Source of the DNA: Ixodes scapularis
Taxonomy: Eukaryota; Arthropoda; Arachnida; Ixodida; Ixodidae
Assembly: GCF_016920785.2 (NCBI RefSeq)
Contig: NW_024609835.1
Coordinates: forward strand, 175,436,798-175,500,797
Direction of reading: 5' to 3'
DNA length: 64,000 bases
Shown: positions 56,951-64,000 of the stretch, piece by piece
How the letters are laid out: each line of letters opens with the position of its first letter
How positions within the stretch are numbered: the first letter of the stretch is position 1
The notes under the pieces: model-generated
Told to the model about the DNA's origin: nothing
The model's database searches: none
What the model saw: only the letters and a program-made list of their open reading frames with translations
Made by a program: the position numbers and the translations under genes

Positions 56951-57147
56951 TAAGGAGTATTCACTGGGCGCCATATTTGTGGGTGCTGTCTAGAGCGCAT
57001 GCTCAGAACGAACCCACATTAATAGGCTGCTAAGACCGGCAATCTTAAGGGTGCGGAATGCACGTTACAAAAGAACTGTGAAAGCTCGCCATCAGCACGC
57101 GCTCAGCAGTCGCGCACACAGCTATGGCCGCCAGTGAATACTTCCTA
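56951..57147 (+). mobile_element. GTATTCACTGG family, single forward copy
   Basis: It starts GAGTATTCACTGGGCGCC and ends GGCCGCCAGTGAATAC. The interior has GCTAAGACCGGCAATCTTAA. Confidence 0.8.
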
Positions 57148-57349
57148 TTGCTATATTACCCAAGCATCAATGAGAATGCAGGGATTGGTATTCCACGCGT
57201 CGCACGTGCTGGCCTCAGCAGTAGTAAATTTTCTAAAGCAAAAACTTAAAACAAATTGTATCTTGCACGCGCTTTCGTCACTGTTTTATTTTGGTTATTT
57301 ACTTCGAATCTTTTGTACGGGGAAGGCGTGCGCGTGTGGCGCGTGGAAC

Positions 57350-57884
57350 GCCAATCCAAAGCGTCGTGGTGGTCGGCCTTCCACGATTGCCCGAATGCTG
57401 ACTATGACGTCAGCAAAGCAGTTCTGACGACCGGATATAAGAGGAATGCGAGGACTTCAATTCTGACGGTGTTGACAGTGTTGTTTCAAAAACGATATGG
57501 TTTAAAGCTTCCGCCATGCTAATTACAAACACCATCGAACTTGTTCTTTGCAAGATAATGACGTCACAAAAAGTGATTATACGAGGGCGCACCGAAACAT
57601 CTCGCAGCTAATTAGCGGCGAGATGTTTTGGTGGCATCCTTCTATGTTTCCCTGTTGTGACATCATTACCTTTCGAACAACAAGTTTAATAGTGTTTGTA
57701 AATAGCACGGTGGAAGCTTGAAATCATTGCACTCTGAAAGCAACACTGCCAACACCGTCAAATTTAAAGTGCCTTTATTTCAGTCGATAAGAAATCCTTT
57801 GTTGACGCCAAAGTCAGAATTCGGCCAATCGTAGCAGGCCGACCACAGCGACGCTTTCGATCGCGCACGTCGCCAATACTCTGT
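57350..57884. repeat. Repeat D large palindrome (about 260 bp arms)
   Basis: The left arm holds GCGTCGTGGTGGTCGGCC, GCTGACTATGACGTCAGCAA, CTAATTACAAACACCATCG and GAAACATCTCGCAGCTAATT. The right arm repeats these inverted with mismatches after a centre at about 57612. Single half copies lie at 47775 and 48660, so this is either the full element or two halves head to head. Confidence 0.85.
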
Positions 57885-58552
57885 TCTCCCAACGTTAATT
57901 GACTCCGTAAGCTTGACGTCATGGGTCAAAACAAACTGTTGCTAGGGTCGTTGTTATGGACAAATACATGTGGCTAGGTTTCGCTACGAAAACCGGACCG
58001 TTCAAAAATCAGGAGTAGGATTTAAACTTCTAAAAATCACAGATATAGAAAGCTTGAATGTCATATGTGTTTTGACAAGTGTGTGCCGGTAATCGCTTGT
58101 TTCTGAAATTTTTACGACTGCAACTTCCGGTCCTCAAGATGCCTGCAGCAGACGACGAATGCAAGAAGTATGCCATCTGCCGCACGCCGGCAGGCCAAGC
58201 CGGCGCCGTCGTTTGAATCGTGTGAATGAGGACGATATTCTGATATTGCATTTGTTCTAAATATAATCATTTTCAGTAACTTACAAGAATTCATAGTGAG
58301 GTGCGATGCAAAATATGGTTTATCGAAAGTCCGGGCGTCGACCGAGATGATCGTCTGCTAAAAGATCGCATTGGACCCGTGAGAAAAGCACTTAAGGCGG
58401 TCGAGATCCCAAAATTGTTTTGTGGACTCGCGCCATGTGAGGGTGCGCCGTACCAGGTTGTAACCATCGCTGCAATGGTTACTGAAAAATGGCGATAGAC
58501 ATGGTATTCTTTAATAACCTGACAACCTCAATAATAATAATAAACGAATTAC
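57885..58552. other. No gene assigned
   Basis: A short plus-strand ORF at 58301-58498 encodes WFIESPGVDRDDRLL and ends KWR-stop. It has no recognised motif, repeat copy or splice context, so it stays unassigned. Confidence 0.35.
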
Positions 58553-58669
58553 CTTGACGGCGTACGATTTGTTTCTCATACTGGCCTGCACTACGCCGGT
58601 AATGCACTTCAGGTCGTCGTCGTAAATGATCTGCATCACGTGGTTTGATTTTACGGCATTTTCACCCCC
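58553..58669 (-). CDS. Unassigned internal exon, 39 codons
   Basis: This minus-strand stretch begins after TTTGTTCAG (acceptor) and ends CAAG/GTAATT (donor). It is open in only one of three frames. It encodes 39 residues with both boundaries in phase 0: GGENAVKSNHVMQIIY, DDDLKCITGVV and ASMRNKSYAVK (one Cys, one N-glycosylation-type NKS). I do not recognise the family. Codon choice is GC-favouring at third positions, unlike its AT-rich flanks. It lies 6.3 kb upstream of the clip exon on the same strand, and phase 0 is compatible with one candidate acceptor there. It could be a 5' exon of the masquerade-like gene or of another gene. Confidence 0.65.
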
Positions 58670-59082
58670 CTGAACAAAGCTGGGTTCTTCACAAAAAAAA
58701 AAGAAAAGAAAAGCACTTTGCAGAGGCCTCTACGGCCACGGCACTGCACTGGTTTTTGTCGCTTGTTTACCGACGCAAATCATTGAAGACGCCCGCTGCA
58801 ACAGAGGCCAGCAAATCTATCGTGTAGTCTGCTACCAAAGCAAAGCGGAGTGTAATACTTCGGAAATGGCTTTTATCGTTGCAATACGACACTGAAACGA
58901 CAATAACATCTTCATAAGTAGATATCAAGTAGTTAAGTTGCTTACAAAATTTTTTTTACTTACTTGTAAGCAAAAATCTAGCCTCATGTGGAGTCTCCAT
59001 GCATTAGTCCATAGCAACTTCCCTAGCAAACGGTTCGTTTGGACTCAGACGCCATGTTGTGACGTCATCACTTACGGGGTCA
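58670..59082. other. No gene seen
   Basis: No recognised exon or repeat. Confidence 0.45.
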
Positions 59083-60329
59083 TACTTTGCGCAAATACCG
59101 CTTAGAACGAATCCCTGACGTTAATGACCTATGAAACACGCGTTCGATTTTCACCCCACACAATAAAAGTCCCAGAAAAAAATTAAAGAAAAACGAGCAG
59201 CCTTCATTCCCTCAACTTGCATCCAGAACAAGCGAAATTACTTGTAATCCCTTACATTTATTAGTAATTTAGTAACGGAATAATTACATATTTTCTACAG
59301 TAATTTTAAAGTAATTCCATCACATTTTTGACGTAACGGGTTCCTTGTAATCCGTTACATTTTTTTCCAGAACAAACCCCCCCCCCCCCCCTTTTCTAAA
59401 TAAACATTTTTTTTTTCATTTTGGTAAAGTCGAGCGCAGTGACACTGTCATGTGAATCGACCACCGCAAAGGGAGGCTTGGCACTCTTCAGTTCCGCAAA
59501 GCCTTTGTTTGCAACACCAAGCCCCTGATTTTTTTAGACCCTAACAACAAAGCTAAAAAAAAAGGGGGGGGGGGCAAGTTATATCCGCTTTTTTAGCTCC
59601 TTTGTTTGTTTTTTTTTTGCGATCGAAGACGGGGAGAAAAGGACACCAAGTGATTGTGTGCCTCTTCAAGAAGCTCGAGGCGGTAAGTGCACTGAGAAGA
59701 ATTAACAATGCCCTTCTCGGTTATAGTGACTACGATCATTTTCATAATGTCACAACACCAGACAACGCTCAGTCTACCCTAACAAAAGAGATGTGAGAAT
59801 ATGTGATGGCGTTATTGCCACAAGCATCTTTGTTCGTTGCCGCCACACTTATCATCTTCTCTTAGAAAACAGTATGTTTTTTTTTCTGCATCTTTCACAT
59901 TATTTGACTCTGTTGTAAAAGCTACTTACTTTTTTGTAGTTCAACTTCTAGGGTTGGCCCACTTTATTTGTGAATTTCAGCCAGGTTATCTGCATCTCAG
60001 TCACCCTTTTTTGTGAATCAGCTTTCTTTGAGCACTTGGAAAATGGTAATAGCCTGTCTTTCTTCTTCCTGTTTTGCCCCAGCAGGACGCATCTTATCTC
60101 AAGCAGACATTTTTACAAATAAAACATAATGGTGGCTGACGTAGACTTGATATTCTGGGCCTGAGGAGAGAGTGAAACTCGTGCGTGGGCCATAGCGCGG
60201 CTTACTTAGTACTCTGCCCTTCGCTGCCCGGCGTGCCCGCGGCATCAGCGGACGTCTATCTGGAGAACAGCGGAGTAAACTGCAGTCGGTCCGTGCTCCG
60301 CGCGTTTTTGAACGGTACCAAGGAAGGCA

Positions 60330-60753
60330 CTATCGGGGGAAAATGAAATGCTAACAGAGGAGTGCGTGGCTCGCGGTACAGGCTGCGCCGCCTGGAAGTG
60401 AGCCTAGGAGCGAGGGTGCGTGGCCTACTCCGACGTGTTCACGCCCCTCCCTCTGCGCTTCCCAAGCTTCAGCAGTGCTCCTCTTAGTGCGCTGAAAGCT
60501 ATCACCGCTATCTTTGCTGGCTCAGCGCGTGCGGTGCAAAGAAGCTCGCCGCACTCGCCGAGCAGGCAAAGATAGCGGTGACAGCTTTCAGCGCACTGAG
60601 AGGCGCGCTGCCGAAGCTGGGGGAGCGCCAATCGAAGGGCGTGAACACATCGAAGTAGGCCACGCACCCTTGCCCCTAGGTTCACTTCCAGGCGGCGCAG
60701 CCTGTACCGCGAGCCACGCACTCCTCTGTTCGCATTTCATTTTTCCCCTATAG
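60330..60753. mobile_element. Long-arm foldback MITE nested in the hAT element
   Basis: The left arm contains TATCGGGGGAAAATGAAATG, AGAGGAGTGCGTGGCTCGCG, GCTGCGCCGCCTGGAAGTGA and CAAAGATAGC in inverse. The right arm is its inverse with few mismatches, ending CATTTCATTTTTCCCCTATA. The arms are about 200 bp. The minus ORF at 60425 and the plus ORF at 60514 are arm shadows. Confidence 0.88.
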
Positions 60754-61267
60754 TACACACAGCAAACGTGCGTTTACTTTCCTTGTTTTAATCGAAGTTC
60801 TAATTAATTGCTGTTACGAGTGTCCTTATTTTTCTTTTATTAGTTATATTTAAATACTGGGAACTTTTTTGTTTATTTAACAACGTCCCAACCGAGGCTC
60901 GAACTGTTCAGACCCAAAGGAACAAGAATATCGAGCCAAACCTTATTTATTATTTAATTATCACCTTACTGTTACAGCTATGTTTTGCTATGTCTGGCAA
61001 TAAATGTCGGTATAGTAAGACAAACATAAATCAATTCTTCTTCTACTCTTGGCCAGATGTATGATGAGTTCGACAGTTTCGCGATTTAGACAACGAAGAA
61101 TTTTAGTAGATCGGTCCGATGACGCAGATAACGATATCCAATACCTCGCCGCCGTCTTTGCGCATGCATCATGTTGTTCTCGGGTACCGTTTTCGCGGGT
61201 ATCGGAGGTATCGGAACGATCTACAAAATCTCTCGAGTAGCAGGCAACGGCAGCAACGACGAAGCTT

Positions 61268-61579
61268 TGCTCTACATTCGAGGTAAATAGCACTTCCATT
61301 GCTTCGCTGAAAAAGCTCAATGCAGAGCATGAAAAGTTAGTGAGGAACAACATGACACTCCCATCCAGCGCCTCAGTTCAAATGGTGTTCAGCGTAGCAG
61401 TCGACATATTGAGTAAGAAACAACGCAAAATGTCTGACGAGACTTTCGAGAGCCAGTGTTGCGCGAAATACTCAAGGTCATTAAATGGAACAGGTTGCAA
61501 CGATAAGAACTTGAGTGACCCTCTTCACTTTATTTCCTACTTGAGGACAATAATGTTAAAAGTAACGCCACGAAAGTAA
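61268..61579 (+). pseudogene. hAT transposase C-terminal (dimerisation) remnant
   Basis: The plus frame reads FEVNSTSIASLKKLNAEHEK, then NNMTLPSSASVQMVFS, then KKQRKMSDETFE. This is the hATC signature: N-T-x-L-P-S-S-A-x-V-E-R-x-F-S, then K-R-x-x-L-S-D-E-x-F-E, with E to Q and R to M changes in the first block. The upstream transposase body is not readable, and the frame closes by a stop at 61577-61579. It is a fragment of a dead transposase whose position near the right end agrees with plus-strand polarity of the element. Confidence 0.8.
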
Positions 61580-62487
61580 CGGATTACTTTTTGGGGTAAC
61601 GGTCAGTTACTTTCATGGGAGGGTAATTGTAATTGTAATAAATTACAATTTAGCCTTGGGTAATTGTAAATGTAATTCCTTACTATTTTTCAGTAACGTG
61701 TACAAGTCTGCCGCCAATGTTGATCATAGCCACGCGCTGGGGTTGGCAAGGCACAGGACACGCGCTAAGTTCCAGACATTGTTATGGCTCGGCTACTGTC
61801 GTCGTTGCAGAGCTTGGACACGGGCCACTACCCGAATGCTTCTCGAGCTAGCAATTGTCATGAGCCCAAGTCGAGTGCCCACGCAATGCTCGGGTCCTGT
61901 CTATGAACCGCATTCAAATGTTGTCATTGGGGTGTACTGCGATCCCGATGTTACGTCATCAAATTTCGCAAAGGAGAGATTGAATGAAAATGATCGCTTT
62001 TGTCCTTGAAATTACACCGCAACAAAGGGGTTTCTTGGCCAGTGGCGTTGCGTGCGAGTATCTTTGAGTCCCACTAGTGCCAGTAATTAAGCTCGTGTAA
62101 AGTGAAAAAAAAAACATTCCAATTAAATATCGTTGCACCGTTCCTCTAAAATTGCTTTGAGGAGGCTTCTGAGATCGCCTAAATATGGCGATAACTCATT
62201 GGCCGGGCTCTAAGCATTCTAGAAAAAACATAAATCATTACGATGCGCGGCCGATTTCCTTATAAAAAAAAAAACAATCAAAGATCGACCACACCAAGGT
62301 TATCTCCCGCAATGGGAGGAACATTCTTCCGGCAGCCAGGACGACAAGTGACCAATGAAAACGCGTCATTTCGTTGAGATTGCAAACGCTGTCATTACGA
62401 AATGTGCATGCTTTTGTGGTTTGGATGATAAAGACCAATAATAGTAGTCGAAAATTGTTAATTTTTAACAGAGAGGGAATAAAATAA

Positions 62488-64000
62488 TGCAATAATCGAC
62501 TCAAGGTCGATTTCGTAAGGTTTAGAACCTTACGGAATAAAAAAACTGCTGAAATAAGGCTAGCAAAGAAAAGGCACTATAGCACTCGTTTGCAGCAAAA
62601 CCAAAAAAATCAGAAGAAAACGTGGCAAACTGTGCAGGAACTAACTGGCCACAAGAAAAAAGAAAGCATAGATGAAACAATTAAGAAGGCGTTTAGTGAT
62701 ACTGATTTGAATTCACTAAGTAACAAATTTAATACTACTTTTGTGCGTAGCGTGTCAGATCTTCACTCCCAAATGAGGGGTGTTCCGGACTTTGCATCCA
62801 GCCCCGTTAGTGGGTGCGGAAACTCGGCTTATTTAACACAGATGACAGAGGATGACTTAGTGAAGATTATCAAGAATATGGCTCCAGGCAAATCACCAGG
62901 AGCTGATAGGATTCGCCTAAGAGATATATCGGCAAATTTTGAGCACCTAAAGCACGTACTTCTGAAGATAATCAATTCGTGCCTTTCTACTGGTCAGATC
63001 CCCAACGGCCTGAAGATCGCGGTCGTGCGGCCCATCTATAAGAAAGGTAGCCGTAAAGTCATATCGAACTACAGACCAATTTCTATCCTGCCCGTGATTT
63101 CATTGATACTGGAAAAGTTCGTTTTCAACATAATGACTTCATTCTGTGAGAAATACTCCCTGTTATACCCGGCCCAGTATGGGTTTAGAAAAAATAGAGG
63201 AACAATTACGTTATTGGAAGATCTCTCTGACCATATCCACAAGAACATAGATAACAACAACTTTGTGTTAGCTCTCTTTCTGGATCTAACAAAGGCATTT
63301 GATTCAATTAACCACAAAATACTGATAAAGAAATTACTACGCATTGGCTTTAGGGGCCCTTTTATTGAATTTTTAACTGACTACCTCTCGGCCCGTCACC
63401 AAATGGTAAGCATTTGTGACGTTAAATGCGATTTATTGCCAACTAGTACGGGCGTCCCTCAAGGTTCCATTCTCGGTCCTCTTCTTTTTAATATTTATGT
63501 AAATGACCTTGGCAGTCTACCATTTTCTTCGACGGTATATCAGTACGCGGATGACACTGTTCTGGTTTTTGCAAGTAATGACAAAGCCACAGCGTTATCG
63601 TATTTTCAACGCGATATACATGGGTTGATGGCTTGGTTCAGAGCTAGCCAAATCTTAGTTGACGCGGACAAAACGAAACTAATGCATTTTCGTAATCCTC
63701 ACAAAGTATTAAATTTGTCTACGCCTTTAATGCTACATGAGTCTGACTGTAGAGACTGTGAATGCACACCTTTAGAATATGTGTCATCTGTAAAGTATTT
63801 AGGTCTTTTTTTCGACAAATTTTTAAACTGGGGCACTCAGATAGACTAATTTGCGAAGCGTCTTCGCGTGGTTTCCGCATACTTGTTTCATCTGCGTATG
63901 GTATCTGACGTAAGTTTACGGATGAAGGTGTACCAAGCGTTAGGTAAATCGGTGCTCCGTTATGGTATAACGATATATGGAGCATGTTCAAATTACAAGA
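62488..64000 (+). pseudogene. Non-LTR retrotransposon RT, 5' truncated, one stop codon
   Basis: The frame is open from 62488 (an in-frame stop lies at 62485-62487) to a TAA at 63847-63849. It then continues in the same frame to the window end. It begins in the linker between endonuclease and RT (RFRTLRNKKTAEIRLAKKRH). The RT domain follows: PGKSPGADRI, VVRPIYKKGS, NYRPISILPVIS, FLDLTKAFDSINH (palm Asp), GVPQGSILGPLLFNIYVNDL, YADDTVLVF (catalytic DD) and KYLGLFFDKFLNW. After the stop it resumes FAKRLRVVSAYLF and LRMKVYQAL. The endonuclease is absent, so it is a typical 5'-truncated LINE. All catalytic RT residues are intact. The style is CR1/jockey-like, and the clade is not settled. Confidence 0.92.

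Larger units (their letters stand above)
59235..61701 (+). mobile_element. hAT-like transposon, degraded
   Basis: The insertion is about 2.47 kb. Its terminal regions are dense in TAATTGTAAT/GTAATTAC and GTAACGG words in opposite orientation at the two ends (59235-59360; 61570-61700), typical of hAT subterminal repeats. Candidate target copies ACAAGCG (59228-59234) and ACAAGTC (61702-61708) match at five of seven. It contains a transposase remnant at 61268-61579 and a nested foldback at 60330-60753. C, A and G runs lie near 59377-59390 and 59553-59573. Confidence 0.75.
59083..62155 (-). mobile_element. TIR element family T copy 3, split by hAT insertion
   Basis: 59083-59234 matches the reverse complement of the right part of 9408-10046 (CTATGAAACACGCGTTCG, GAAAAACGAGCAGC, CTCAACTTGC). 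61710-62155 matches the left part (GATCATAGCCACGCGCTGG, ACAATGTC in inverse, TTTGCAAAGGAGAGATTGAA-type words). About 26 bp of the reference is missing at the join. Confidence 0.85.

Noticed and set aside
58301..58498. Plus-strand ORF (WFIESPGVDRDD)
   Set aside because: Only 65 codons, with no recognised family or splice context, so it was kept as unassigned sequence.
60425..60753. Overlapping ORFs on both strands
   Set aside because: They lie on the arms of a foldback MITE and mirror each other.
60988..61353. 121-codon minus ORF
   Set aside because: It lies antisense to the readable hAT transposase remnant and has no motif.

Overview
The window looks like animal nuclear DNA from a chelicerate, most likely a hard tick. 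It has long introns, very few coding exons and dense short inverted-repeat elements. It also carries non-LTR retrotransposon and tRNA-Ser-headed SINE relics of the kind common in ixodid ticks. The tick placement is inference from the repeat types and from the one recognisable gene; no species is claimed.

The only host gene I can support lies on the minus strand. It is a clip-domain, trypsin-like protein of the masquerade type. Five exons chain with matching splice phases: 51507-52257 (proline/glutamine-rich with one disulfide-knot clip domain), 29204-29349 (linker Cys and R/VTGG activation site), 27696-27787 (His57, AAHC), 25301-25578 (Asp102, DNDIALLKL) and 16102-16256 (to CAGGESGNDACQ). The last exon, which would carry residue 195, and the 5' exons are not identified. 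The reader therefore cannot tell directly whether it is a protease or a pseudoprotease; family knowledge favours a pseudoprotease. An unassigned, well-spliced exon at 58553-58669 on the same strand may belong to it.

Everything else that I recognise is mobile DNA. Non-LTR retrotransposon pieces lie at 1-255, 10627-10880, 34330-35530 and 49753-50960 (all minus) and at 62488-64000 (plus). Two SINEs lie at about 11411-11700 and 26095-26311. A hAT-like transposon with a remnant of the transposase C-terminal domain (59235-61701) sits inside an older repeat. A 1.4 kb Harbinger-like element (55402-56837) has a TAA duplication, and a paralogous empty site exists at about 48333. At least 25 foldback or terminal-inverted-repeat elements fall into about a dozen families, several nested.

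Region by region: 1-16 kb is repeats downstream of, or within, the 3' part of the gene. 16-30 kb holds the catalytic-domain exons with repeats in the introns. 30-51 kb is the 22 kb intron, containing a palindromic GCTAAATTTAGC cluster, a dead retrotransposon, a G-run minisatellite and head-to-head repeats. 51-59 kb has the clip exon, the Harbinger-like insertion, a 530 bp palindrome and the unassigned exon. 59-64 kb has the hAT insertion and the reverse transcriptase.
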